This document shows, piece by piece, positions 1-7,020 of a stretch of DNA of 9,702 nt. The stretch lies in contig CAZGSL010000054.1 of assembly GCA_964528445.1 (NCBI GenBank), forward strand, positions 1-9,702, written 5' to 3'. Each line of letters begins with the position of its first letter. Within the stretch, counting starts at the first letter, position 1. The notes beneath the pieces are model-generated. The model was given only the letters and a program-made list of their open reading frames with translations, ran no database searches and had not been told where the DNA came from. A program made the translations under genes and the position numbers. The DNA comes from JAXHMM01 sp964528445 (GTDB lineage: Bacteria; Bacteroidota; Rhodothermia; Balneolales; Balneolaceae).

Positions 1-1197
1 ATGCGGGAGATTCCCATCATTACCTTCGTCAACAAGTGCGACCGCCCGGGACTGGAGCCGCTGGAGGTGATCAGCAACATTGAGAACCAGCTGGGCATCG
101 AGCCCATCCCGGCCTCCTGGCCGCTGGGATACGGCAAGGATTTTCAGGGCATATACGACCTGATCGGCAAGCAGCTCTACCTGCTTCGCAAAGAGAAGCA
201 CGGGACCAAGAAGGCCGGCACAAAACAGGTAAAACTGGAGGAGGGGATGGAGCGGTCCACTCTCTCTGAGACCGAAAAGGAGAAATTTCACGAGGAGGTC
301 ATGCTCACCGAAGACATGTACGACATGATGGACCGGGAGGCCTACCTGCGCGGAGAGTGCACGCCCGTCTTCTTCGGTTCGGCCCTGAACAATTTCGGAG
401 TGGACGTGTTCCTGGATTACTTCTCCCGGCTGGCGAGCCCCCCCCAGCCATATGAAGACGAGAACGGCGCGGAGCGGGTGATCACCGATGACTTCTCAGG
501 GTTCGTATTCAAGATGCAGGCCAACATGAATCCCGATCACCGCGACTGCGCGGCGTTTGTCCGGGTCACCTCCGGCAAGTTCGAGCGGGGACTGGAGGTT
601 ACCCAAAGCGACAGCGGAAAGAAGATAAAGATGTCGACTCCACATACTCTGCTGGGCGACGAACGGCACATCCTGGAGGAGGCCTGGCCGGGCGATATCG
701 TATCCCTCTTCAACCCGGGCTCCTTCCGCATCGGGACCACCATCTACAAAGACAAGCCGGTCCGTTTCAACGTCATTCCCCTCTTTACTCCCGAACACTT
801 CATGAAGTGCTCGACCAAGGATCCCTTTAAGCGCAAGCAGCTCCGGCAGGGACTTCGCCAGCTGGCCGAAGAGGGTGTGGTACACGTTTTTGAGGTCCCC
901 CACGGTGTCGGCAACGAGCTGCTGCTGGGAACGGTGGGCGCGCTGCAGTTTGACGTGGTGAAGCACCGCATGCTCACCGAATACAACTGCGAGCTGAATA
1001 TGACGCCCGTTTCCTATCACGCGGCCCGCTGGCTCCCCGAAAATCCCCGGGTGATCGAGAAGCTGGAGAGCAGCTACTCCACGCACGTGACCACCGACAT
1101 GGAAGAGCATCCCATCGCCCTGTTTGAGAGCGGTTATGCCCTCAGCCAGGCGGAGGAGAAGGTGGGTGCGGAAAACCTCTTCAAGTTCAAGCAGTAG
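1..1197 (+). CDS. prfC: Peptide chain release factor 3 (RF3), 5'-truncated by window edge
   Basis: This is the C-terminal 398 residues of RF3, the translational GTPase that recycles RF1/RF2 from the ribosome after termination. The visible part begins just before the G4 guanine-specificity motif NKCD (residues 11-14). Downstream it follows RF3 order: TPVFFGSALNNFGVD (the G5-like end of the GTPase domain), then the domain II segment around GFVFKMQANMNPDHRD, and a C-terminal domain with LQFDVVKHRM. The P-loop, switch I and switch II lie upstream of the window. RF3 is usually about 530 residues, so roughly 130 are missing, and the ATG at base 1 is almost certainly an internal methionine rather than the start. 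The gene ends in TAG, directly against the stop codon of the convergent lipoprotein gene. RF3 is separated from EF-G and LepA by its characteristic sequence after G5. Family assignment is firm. Confidence 0.95.
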   Translation: MREIPIITFVNKCDRPGLEPLEVISNIENQLGIEPIPASWPLGYGKDFQGIYDLIGKQLYLLRKEKHGTKKAGTKQVKLEEGMERSTLSETEKEKFHEEVMLTEDMYDMMDREAYLRGECTPVFFGSALNNFGVDVFLDYFSRLASPPQPYEDENGAERVITDDFSGFVFKMQANMNPDHRDCAAFVRVTSGKFERGLEVTQSDSGKKIKMSTPHTLLGDERHILEEAWPGDIVSLFNPGSFRIGTTIYKDKPVRFNVIPLFTPEHFMKCSTKDPFKRKQLRQGLRQLAEEGVVHVFEVPHGVGNELLLGTVGALQFDVVKHRMLTEYNCELNMTPVSYHAARWLPENPRVIEKLESSYSTHVTTDMEEHPIALFESGYALSQAEEKVGAENLFKFKQ

Positions 1198-1974
1198 TCA
1201 CTTCCCGCCGTTGGCCTGCAGGTCGTCGATGCAGAAGGAACCCAGGTTGGGAATGTCCCCGTCAAAGAGGTTGGCAAAGTAGTCGGTGGTCTCGACGGAG
1301 GGCTCCATGAGACAGCCGTCCTGGTTGCAGTGCTGCCCGTCGCTCGTCTGGTGGGAAGACTGCATGGGCGTGCCCACGCCCACCAGTCCCATATTGTGTC
1401 CGAACTCGTGGCGGAAGACCGTGCCCTCGATTTTCTCGCGCGAGGGAGAGCCCACGCCCGAGCTGGCCGAATTGATGGTGGATCCGAAGAAGGCCATGGA
1501 GGTGTTGTAATAGGCGATGCCAAGCACGTTGGACTCGGTGTACTCTCCGTCCACTATAATGAAATAGGCTTCCAGGGTGCTGCTGCCGGAACCGGTGGTG
1601 TTGTTGCGGTGCTGGGCCTCCAGGTCACGCACGTCCGCCGCCGAGTAGGCCGACTGGCCGCCTGAGGGTATCTGGGTGGGCGTGCGGATGGTCACGCTGC
1701 TCTTGTTAAGCCGCTGCTCCAGGAAGGTTTTGAGGCTGTCCAGGGCATCCTGGGTGGGTTCGTGCCCCGGCATGTAGTCAATCTCCAGGGAGAGGGAGGT
1801 ATAGGTGCTGTCCCTCAGAAGCTCCTCGGCCGATACGCCCGGATTGCGCTGGTGGTTAAACGGCTCTTCCTCCTCGTCGTTGGAACTGGTGCTGTCCAGG
1901 CAGGAGGAGAGGGCGAAACCCGCGAGCAGAATGATTGCGAGCAGAAACCGAACGTTCAGCTGGAAATATCTCAT
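1198..1974 (-). CDS. Zinc-metallopeptidase-like lipoprotein (metzincin/archaemetzincin-like)
   Basis: 258-residue predicted lipoprotein. Residues 1-24 form a signal peptide (RFLLAIILLAGFALSSC) with lipobox L22-S-S-C25, so C25 is the likely lipidated residue. An acidic run (N32-D-E-E-E-E37) follows, resembling lipoprotein surface-export signals of Bacteroidota. The catalytic-type motif is H189-E-F-G-H193-N-M-G196, with a probable third zinc ligand further on (H208 or H215), then C216-X4-C221-L-M223, where M223 may be the metzincin Met-turn. One more cysteine, C248, lies near the C-terminus. HExxHxxG with CX4CXM recalls archaemetzincins, but with about 19 residues inserted between G196 and C216. 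I associate the overall pattern with uncharacterised Bacteroidota membrane/lipoprotein metalloproteases. The substrate is unknown. The leader lacks a clear Shine-Dalgarno. The gene is monocistronic as far as visible, converging on prfC with no gap. The peptidase call is good; activity is unproven. Confidence 0.75.
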   Translation of the reverse strand: MRYFQLNVRFLLAIILLAGFALSSCLDSTSSNDEEEEPFNHQRNPGVSAEELLRDSTYTSLSLEIDYMPGHEPTQDALDSLKTFLEQRLNKSSVTIRTPTQIPSGGQSAYSAADVRDLEAQHRNNTTGSGSSTLEAYFIIVDGEYTESNVLGIAYYNTSMAFFGSTINSASSGVGSPSREKIEGTVFRHEFGHNMGLVGVGTPMQSSHQTSDGQHCNQDGCLMEPSVETTDYFANLFDGDIPNLGSFCIDDLQANGGK

Positions 1975-2131
1975 CGAATTCGGGTTTATTGCCGTTGGTT
2001 CATTGCATTATATCGGGTAAAGACAGCGGTGTTCCAAGGATATTTCCCCGGATCCGTTCGTTTTACCTTCCCCTTATTATGCTTAAATTAGAGAGCTTTT
2101 AACTGTTCCAACCACGAAAAATTATTGACTC
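1975..2131. promoter_or_regulatory. Divergent promoter region between lipoprotein gene and lpdA
   Basis: This is the only gap where two genes diverge, and it is more AT-rich than its surroundings, so it should hold promoters for both. On the minus strand a perfect TATAAT lies at 2007-2012, 32 bp upstream of the lipoprotein ATG, with TTGGAA at 2032-2037 as a poorly spaced (19 bp) -35 candidate. On the plus strand only AT-rich sequence (TTATTATGCTTAAATTA, 2074-2090) is visible, with no convincing -35. The region also contains the 8-bp word TGTTCCAA twice (2030-2037 and 2104-2111), the palindromes CGAATTCG (1975-1982) and CGGATCCG (2049-2056), and inverted GGTAAA/TTTACC (2016-2021/2062-2067). 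Any of these could be operators or chance. Confidence 0.45.
2007..2037 (-). promoter_or_regulatory. Candidate promoter for the lipoprotein gene
   Basis: Reading the minus strand, TTGGAA (2037-2032) is followed after 19 bp by TATAAT (2012-2007). The -10 is a perfect sigma-70 match, but the -35 is only 4 of 6 and the spacing is long. It does not fit the TAnnTTTG element of classic Bacteroidetes promoters. Position relative to the ATG (1974) would give a leader of about 25 nt. Confidence 0.3.
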
Positions 2132-3559
2132 ATGGCTAAAGAATTTGACCTCTGTGTTATCGGTTCCGGACCGGGCGGTTATGTAGCGGCCATCCGCGGC
2201 GCGCAACTGGGATTCAAAACGGCGATTGTGGAGAAAAGGCACCTGGGCGGCGTATGCCTGAATATCGGGTGCATACCCACCAAGGCGCTCCTGCGTTCCG
2301 CCGAGGTGTACGAAAGTATTGAGGACGCCTCGGATTACGGGGTGAATGTGGAAGGGTACTCCGCGGATTTCGAGGGGATGATCAAGCGCAGCCGGAATGT
2401 GGCCGACAAGATGAGCAAGGGCGTTCAGTTTCTGATGAAGGCCAACAAGATCGAGGTATTTGAGGGCAAGGGGGTTTTCGAATCGTCCGGCCAGATCAAG
2501 GTGGTGGACGAGGAGGGGGAAACCGCCGACCAGATCAAGGCCGACCGGTTTATTATCGCCACCGGGGCTCGTCCACGGGAGCTGCCGGGACTGGAGATCG
2601 ATAACGAAACCATCATTGGTTACGAACAGGCGATGAAGCTGGAAGATCAGCCCGACAAGATGGTCATTATCGGCGCCGGTGCGATCGGCGTCGAGTTCGC
2701 CTATTTCTACCATACCATCGGCACGGAGGTTGTTCTGGTAGAGCTGCAGGACAGTCTGGTTCCGGTGGAGGATGAAGAGATCGGCAAGGAGCTTGGCAAA
2801 ATCTACAAGAAGAAGGGCATGACCATCAAGACCGGTAGCACGGTCGAGAATGTGGAGAAAGAGGGCGAAGGCGTAAAGGTGACCATCAAGGGCCCCAAGG
2901 AGGAGGAGACGGTGGAAGCCGACGTGGTGCTCTCCGCCGTCGGGGTCACCGGCAACGTGGAGGAGCTCGGCCTGGACGAAATCGGCGTCGAGTATGAAAA
3001 AGGCACCATTGAGGTGGATCGTGAGACCTATGCCACTTCGGTGGAGGGCATTTATGCGATCGGCGACGTGGCCGGGGGACCCTGGCTGGCGCACAAGGCC
3101 TCCCACGAGGGCATTGTCTGCGTGGAGAAGCTGGCCGGCGAGGACCCGCTGCCCATCGATTACAACAATATTCCCGGCTGTACCTACTGCGAGCCTCAGA
3201 TCGCGTCGGTGGGATACACCGAAAAAGAGGCCAAGGAGGAAGGGTACGATATCCTGGTGGGCAAGTTCCCCTTCTCGGCCAGCGGCAAGGCCAGCGGACT
3301 TGGCCATGAGGAGGGTTTTGTGAAAGTGATTTTTGACGCCAAGTACGGCGAGTGGCTGGGCTGCCACATGATCGGCTCCCACGTAACCGAGCTGATCGCC
3401 GAAGCGGTGGTGGCCCGGGACCTGGAAACCACGGGTCATGAGATCATCAGTGCCGTCCATCCCCATCCGACCATGTCGGAAGCCGTCATGGAAGCGGTGG
3501 CCGAAGCCTACGGAGAGGGCGTGCACCTGGGATCCAAGCCGGAGAAGAATGTGAAGTAG
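2132..3559 (+). CDS. lpdA: Dihydrolipoyl dehydrogenase (E3)
   Basis: 475-residue FAD flavoenzyme that re-oxidises dihydrolipoyl groups of 2-oxoacid dehydrogenase complexes and/or the glycine cleavage system with NAD+. The order of motifs is complete: FAD dinucleotide fold GSGPGG (11-16); redox disulfide C42-L-N-I-G-C47; NAD-binding GAGAIG (181-186); second FAD motif around I310-G-D312; and the C-terminal active-site segment HPHPTMSE with catalytic H445 and E450. Length is typical. The start at 2132 places the FAD motif at the usual distance, and the leader is A-rich (ACGAAAAATTATTGACTC) without a strong Shine-Dalgarno. It leads a tight cluster with lipB 1 nt downstream and then lipA, tying lipoyl synthesis to lipoyl use. 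No E1 or E2 gene is visible beside it. Mercuric and glutathione reductases share the fold but lack this combination of CLNIGC and HPHPT context. Confidence 0.96.
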   Translation: MAKEFDLCVIGSGPGGYVAAIRGAQLGFKTAIVEKRHLGGVCLNIGCIPTKALLRSAEVYESIEDASDYGVNVEGYSADFEGMIKRSRNVADKMSKGVQFLMKANKIEVFEGKGVFESSGQIKVVDEEGETADQIKADRFIIATGARPRELPGLEIDNETIIGYEQAMKLEDQPDKMVIIGAGAIGVEFAYFYHTIGTEVVLVELQDSLVPVEDEEIGKELGKIYKKKGMTIKTGSTVENVEKEGEGVKVTIKGPKEEETVEADVVLSAVGVTGNVEELGLDEIGVEYEKGTIEVDRETYATSVEGIYAIGDVAGGPWLAHKASHEGIVCVEKLAGEDPLPIDYNNIPGCTYCEPQIASVGYTEKEAKEEGYDILVGKFPFSASGKASGLGHEEGFVKVIFDAKYGEWLGCHMIGSHVTELIAEAVVARDLETTGHEIISAVHPHPTMSEAVMEAVAEAYGEGVHLGSKPEKNVK

Positions 3560-3560
3560 G

Positions 3561-4301
3561 ATGCGCACCGTCGAGGCATACGACCTGGGTTATGCTCCCT
3601 ACCGGCCGGTATGGGAGTTCCAGAAAGCGGTGCAGCAGCGCCTCATCGATGAGAAGCGGGGACGCCGGGAGGGGGAGAGCAACGATGTGCTCCTCTTCGT
3701 GGAGCACCCCCATGTGTACACGCTGGGCAAGAGCGGGGATCGGGCCAACCTGCTGAAAGGGATGGCCGAGCTCTCCAGCATCAACGCCGAGTTCGTGGAG
3801 ATCGACCGGGGCGGGGATATTACCTACCACGGGCCGGGCCAGGTCGTGGGTTATCCCATCCTGGATCTGGATCGCCATTTCACCGATATCCACAAATACC
3901 TGCGCCGCCTGGAGGAGGTGATCATCCGAACCTGCGCCGAGTACGGCATTGAGGCGGGCCGAATCGATGGGCTCACGGGCGTATGGGTGGGAAACGAGAA
4001 AATATGCGCCATGGGCATCAAATGCTCGCGGTGGGTGACCCTGCATGGTTTCGCACTCAATGTAAATACCGATCTCAACTATTTCCGCCACATCGTCCCC
4101 TGCGGAATTACCGACAAGGAGGTGACGAGCCTGGAGCGGCTCCTGGAGAGGGAGGTGGACCCCGGTGAGGTGAAGGGGCATCTCGAAAAGCATTTCTCCG
4201 ACGTCTTTGACGTTTCCGTGGAACGGGTGGAGAGCCTGCCTGAACTGGAGGAGCAATTTTCTTATCTTGCCCATTCACCGGCTCAAACGGCATCCCGATA
4301 A
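3561..4301 (+). CDS. lipB: Octanoyl-[acyl-carrier-protein]:protein N-octanoyltransferase
   Basis: 246-residue cytosolic transferase that moves octanoate from acyl-ACP onto the lysine of lipoyl domains or GcvH, the first step of lipoate assembly. Family motifs are clear: RGGDITYHGPGQ (83-94, with H90), the segment around GVWVGNEKICAMGIK with catalytic-type K147, HGFALNVN, and the thioester cysteine C181 in VPCGITD. It is about 30 residues longer than E. coli LipB (213), partly through a basic/acidic loop (EKRGRREGES) near residues 31-40 and a longer C-terminal tail. The ATG lies 1 nt after the lpdA stop, so translational coupling is likely; the purine-rich GGAGAAG just inside the lpdA end may serve as ribosome site. 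lipA follows 18 bp downstream. LplA-type ligases lack this Cys/Lys pair, so LipB is the firm call. Confidence 0.95.
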   Translation: MRTVEAYDLGYAPYRPVWEFQKAVQQRLIDEKRGRREGESNDVLLFVEHPHVYTLGKSGDRANLLKGMAELSSINAEFVEIDRGGDITYHGPGQVVGYPILDLDRHFTDIHKYLRRLEEVIIRTCAEYGIEAGRIDGLTGVWVGNEKICAMGIKCSRWVTLHGFALNVNTDLNYFRHIVPCGITDKEVTSLERLLEREVDPGEVKGHLEKHFSDVFDVSVERVESLPELEEQFSYLAHSPAQTASR

Positions 4302-4319
4302 ATTTTTTAAGGCACTTCC

Positions 4320-5198
4320 ATGATAAAGGAGTTAAAGGTCATCGACAGAAACGGTACCACCGAGCGCCGTCCGGACTGGCTCCGCGTTAAACTACCTTCG
4401 GGCGAGAAGTTCAAGGAGGTATCACAGACCATCCAGAAGCACTCCCTGAATACGGTCTGCTCGGAAGCCCGCTGTCCGAACATCGGGGAGTGCTGGGGCA
4501 ACGGCACGGCAACGTTTATGATTCTGGGGGACGTCTGCACGCGTTCCTGCTCCTTTTGCGCGGTAAAGACGGGCCGGCCGGAGGAGGGCCTCGACTGGGA
4601 CGAGCCGCGAAGGGTGGCCGACGCAGCCAAAAAAATGGATCTCAAGCATGTTGTGATTACGTCGGTCAACCGCGACGAGCGGGACGACGGCGGAGCGCCC
4701 ATTTTTGCCGAGTGCCACCGCGTGCTTCGCGAGGAGATCGAGGGAGTGACCATCGAGTCGCTTATTCCCGATTTCCGGGGCGTGTGGGACGCGCTTCAGA
4801 TTGTTATTGATACCCCGCCCGACGTCCTGAGTCATAACCTGGAAACGGTGCCGCGGCTCTACCGGACCGTACGTCCCCAAGCCAAGTATGATCGGTCGCT
4901 GGAGCTTCTTCAGCGCTGCAAGGATCAGGGTCTCCGCACCAAGTCCGGCATCATGGTGGGACTGGGAGAGAAACCCGAGGAAGTGGCCGAGCTGATGCAG
5001 GATTGCGTGGATCACGAGGTGGATGTGCTCACCATCGGGCAATACATGCAGCCCACTAAAATGCATCATCCCGTCGAAGAGTGGGTGCATCCCGATCAGT
5101 TCGCCGAGTACAAGGAAATCGGGGAGGATCTGGGGCTGGAGCATGTGGAAAGCGGTCCCCTGGTACGCTCCTCCTATCACGCGGAAAAGCACGTCTGA
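4320..5198 (+). CDS. lipA: Lipoyl synthase, radical SAM
   Basis: 292-residue radical S-adenosylmethionine enzyme that inserts sulfur at C6 and C8 of the octanoyl chain placed by LipB. Both iron-sulfur sites are intact: the auxiliary cluster motif CX4CX5C (C47, C52, C58), whose sulfide is the sulfur donor, and the radical SAM motif CX3CX2C (C73, C77, C80; sequence CTRSCSFC). The C-terminal RSSYHA (283-288) supplies the conserved serine that ligates the auxiliary cluster. The length is near the family norm. The start is supported by AAGG (4309-4312) seven bases upstream of the ATG. It ends the lpdA-lipB-lipA run; the next gene, plsY, is 96 bp away and of unrelated function. The auxiliary cluster is consumed in catalysis and must be rebuilt, which makes the A-type iron-sulfur carrier 2.6 kb downstream a possible, unproven, partner. 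Confidence 0.97.
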   Translation: MIKELKVIDRNGTTERRPDWLRVKLPSGEKFKEVSQTIQKHSLNTVCSEARCPNIGECWGNGTATFMILGDVCTRSCSFCAVKTGRPEEGLDWDEPRRVADAAKKMDLKHVVITSVNRDERDDGGAPIFAECHRVLREEIEGVTIESLIPDFRGVWDALQIVIDTPPDVLSHNLETVPRLYRTVRPQAKYDRSLELLQRCKDQGLRTKSGIMVGLGEKPEEVAELMQDCVDHEVDVLTIGQYMQPTKMHHPVEEWVHPDQFAEYKEIGEDLGLEHVESGPLVRSSYHAEKHV

Positions 5199-5246
5199 AA
5201 CCCGAAGCCTTTTAGGATTTTTACGAAATTCAGATCGAGGTTCTCC

Positions 5247-5265
5247 CTCAATCCGTTATATTGAG
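5247..5265. repeat. Perfect inverted repeat CTCAAT-N7-ATTGAG upstream of plsY
   Basis: Six-base arms (5247-5252 and 5260-5265) flank a 7-base spacer that contains an AT-rich stretch (TTATAT, 5256-5261), 30 bp before the plsY start. The repeat overlaps the only plausible -10-like sequence in the 96-bp lipA-plsY gap, so it could be an operator over a promoter or a weak hairpin. No T-run follows, so it is not a typical terminator. Arms of this length can arise by chance. Confidence 0.3.
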
Positions 5266-5294
5266 CCGAACGTCCACTTCATCTCCAGACCAAA

Positions 5295-5987
5295 ATGCTC
5301 TCATTAGGAGTTGTAATACTTGCCAGTTACCTCGTGGGTTCGATTCCTTCCTCCATCTGGGTCGGGAAAGTGGCCAAGGGCGTGGACATCCGGCACCACG
5401 GCAGCGGAAACGCGGGTGCCACCAATACCTTCCGCCTGCTGGGATGGAGGCCCGGGGTGGCGGTTCTGCTCATCGATTTTACTAAGGGTTTTACCGCCTC
5501 GTTCTGGATAAGCCAGCTGGCCTACCAGATCGGGGGGGGACCCGTGGCGCTGATCCCCAACTGGGAACTGGACGCTTTTCTTCGGATTCTCTGCGGGGTG
5601 ATTGCCGTGGCCGGCCATATGTTCCCCATATTCGCCGGATTTGACGGAGGCAAGGGCATGGCAACGGCGGCAGGCATGCTGACCGGCATCGAACCCGTTT
5701 CGGTGGCTCTGACGGCCGTGGTTTTCAGCGTGGTTATGCTGGCCAGCCGCTACGTCTCCCTCGCCTCCCTGGTGGCGGCTTTTATCTATCCGCTGCTTCT
5801 GCTGGTTCTCCGTTATCTGTTCGGGTGGCCGATCGACGGGAGCATTCTTATCTTCGGCGCGCTCATCGGCCTGGGGATTATCATCAAGCACACCGGGAAC
5901 ATCCGGCGGCTCTACAAGGGAACCGAAAACAGGGTCAGCTCCTTTAAACCCGCGAAAGGCTGGCTCAACAAGGAGCGAAACCAATAG
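5295..5987 (+). CDS. plsY: Acyl-phosphate:glycerol-3-phosphate acyltransferase
   Basis: 230-residue integral membrane enzyme that transfers an acyl group from acyl phosphate (made by PlsX) to sn-glycerol 3-phosphate, giving lysophosphatidate. Family motifs appear in order: YLVGSIPSS (12-20) with RHHGSGNAGATN (33-44); DFTKG (61-65); GHMFPIFAGFDGGKGMAT (107-124), the glycerol-3-phosphate binding region; SRYVSL (151-156); and the C-terminal KHTGNIRRLYKGTE (198-211). Hydrophobic segments near residues 1-22, 54-75, 95-115, 133-150, 153-176 and 182-197 fit the multi-pass topology. It is slightly longer than many PlsY (about 200), with an extra basic C-terminal tail. The leader (AGACCAAA) has no strong Shine-Dalgarno. 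The stop is 7 bp before gpsA, whose product makes the PlsY substrate, so the two form a pathway pair, probably co-transcribed. Confidence 0.94.
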   Translation: MLSLGVVILASYLVGSIPSSIWVGKVAKGVDIRHHGSGNAGATNTFRLLGWRPGVAVLLIDFTKGFTASFWISQLAYQIGGGPVALIPNWELDAFLRILCGVIAVAGHMFPIFAGFDGGKGMATAAGMLTGIEPVSVALTAVVFSVVMLASRYVSLASLVAAFIYPLLLLVLRYLFGWPIDGSILIFGALIGLGIIIKHTGNIRRLYKGTENRVSSFKPAKGWLNKERNQ

Positions 5988-5994
5988 AAAAACA

Positions 5995-7005
5995 GTGAAA
6001 AAGGTAGCGATCATAGGAGCGGGCAGCTTCGGCACGGCCCTGGCGGTGGTACTCTCCCGGGCCGGAAACGAGGTTCGACTCTGGGCGCGGGAGTCCGAGG
6101 TGGCCTACGGCATAAACAATAGACACCGGAATCCCTCCTACCTGCAGGATGTTACCCTCCCCGACTCGGTAGTCTGTTACAACGACCTTGAAGAGTGTCT
6201 GTCAGAGTCGGAAATGGTTGTATTCGCCACTCCCTCGCATGCCATGCGGGAGGTGTCCACCAGGGCGCGTCCTTACTTGTCGGGAGATGAAATAGTTGTC
6301 AATGTGGCGAAGGGCATTGAGAACGAAACCTACCAGACCATGTCCCAGGTGCTGTGCGAGGTTCTGGAGGATGTTATCATCGAGGATCACATCGGGGTTA
6401 TTTCCGGTCCCGGACACGCAGAGGAGATCGGCAAATTTCGTCCCACGACCGTCGTCTCCACCTCCTATTCCAAACGAACGGCTCGTATCATTCAGCAGAC
6501 GTTCATGACTCCCATGTTCCGCATCTACCTGAACTACGACATTATAGGTGTGGAGATCGGCAGCTCGGTGAAAAACATCATGGCCATTGCCTCGGGTATT
6601 GCGGACGGTTCGGAGATGGGAGACAACGCCATCGCCGCCCTCATTACGAGAGGCCTTCATGAAATGAAACGGCTCGGGATGAAACTGGGGGCTTCCCAGG
6701 ACACCTTCTCGGGACTGACCGGAATCGGGGACCTTGTGGTGACCTGCACGAGCCGGCACAGCCGGAACCGTTACGTGGGATACCAGATCGGCCAGGGCAA
6801 AAAAATGGAGGAGATCACCTCGGGAATGAACATGGTGGCCGAAGGGGTTAAAACCACGCGGTCGGTATACGAATGGAGCCGGAATCTCAACGTGGAGATG
6901 CCCATCACGGAGGCTGTTTACCAGGTGCTTTTTGAAGACGAGGATCCGAAAGATATGTTATACGACCTGATGACGCGTAATCCAAAGGAGGAGATTCTTA
7001 TATAG
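5995..7005 (+). CDS. gpsA: NAD(P)H-dependent glycerol-3-phosphate dehydrogenase
   Basis: 336-residue cytosolic enzyme reducing dihydroxyacetone phosphate to sn-glycerol 3-phosphate for phospholipid synthesis. The N-terminal Rossmann motif GAGSFG is at 8-13; NVAKGIE carries K106; the catalytic lysine is K193 in GSSVKNIMAIASG; and the C-terminal all-helical domain has LTGIGDLVVTCTSRHSRNR, the family signature. Length is typical. The start is GTG at 5995: it is the only candidate that puts MKKVAIIGAG at the usual distance, and no in-frame ATG lies between it and the plsY stop. There is no strong Shine-Dalgarno in the 7-bp gap; an AGGAG inside the plsY end (5971-5975) is too far, so expression may rely on coupling with plsY. 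A 110-bp gap follows before the next plus-strand gene. Confidence 0.95.
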   Translation: MKKVAIIGAGSFGTALAVVLSRAGNEVRLWARESEVAYGINNRHRNPSYLQDVTLPDSVVCYNDLEECLSESEMVVFATPSHAMREVSTRARPYLSGDEIVVNVAKGIENETYQTMSQVLCEVLEDVIIEDHIGVISGPGHAEEIGKFRPTTVVSTSYSKRTARIIQQTFMTPMFRIYLNYDIIGVEIGSSVKNIMAIASGIADGSEMGDNAIAALITRGLHEMKRLGMKLGASQDTFSGLTGIGDLVVTCTSRHSRNRYVGYQIGQGKKMEEITSGMNMVAEGVKTTRSVYEWSRNLNVEMPITEAVYQVLFEDEDPKDMLYDLMTRNPKEEILI

Positions 7006-7020
7006 AGGAATTTTTCAGAG

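Noticed and set aside
1..3. ATG at base 1 as the start of prfC
   Set aside because: It falls immediately before the G4 motif, so starting there would remove the P-loop and switch regions that RF3 needs. It is an internal codon at the window edge.
2049..2056. Palindrome CGGATCCG, and CGAATTCG at 1975-1982, as operator sites
   Set aside because: These are short isolated palindromes of a kind expected by chance, with no second copy or clear placement against a promoter element.
1286..2091. Plus-strand open frames opposite the lipoprotein gene
   Set aside because: They lack ribosome sites and recognisable motifs, while the minus-strand frame has a signal peptide, lipobox and zinc motif.
2099..3568. 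A 489-codon open frame antisense to the whole of lpdA
   Set aside because: Its translation is rich in His, Leu, Gly and Asp with no recognisable family, and it mirrors the codon bias of lpdA, which is a full-length, motif-complete enzyme. Long antisense frames also lie opposite prfC, lipB and lipA, as expected for GC-biased third positions.
5199..5225. Possible terminator after lipA
   Set aside because: CCTTTTAGG followed by ATTTTT looks suggestive, but the stem is only three base pairs, too weak to call.
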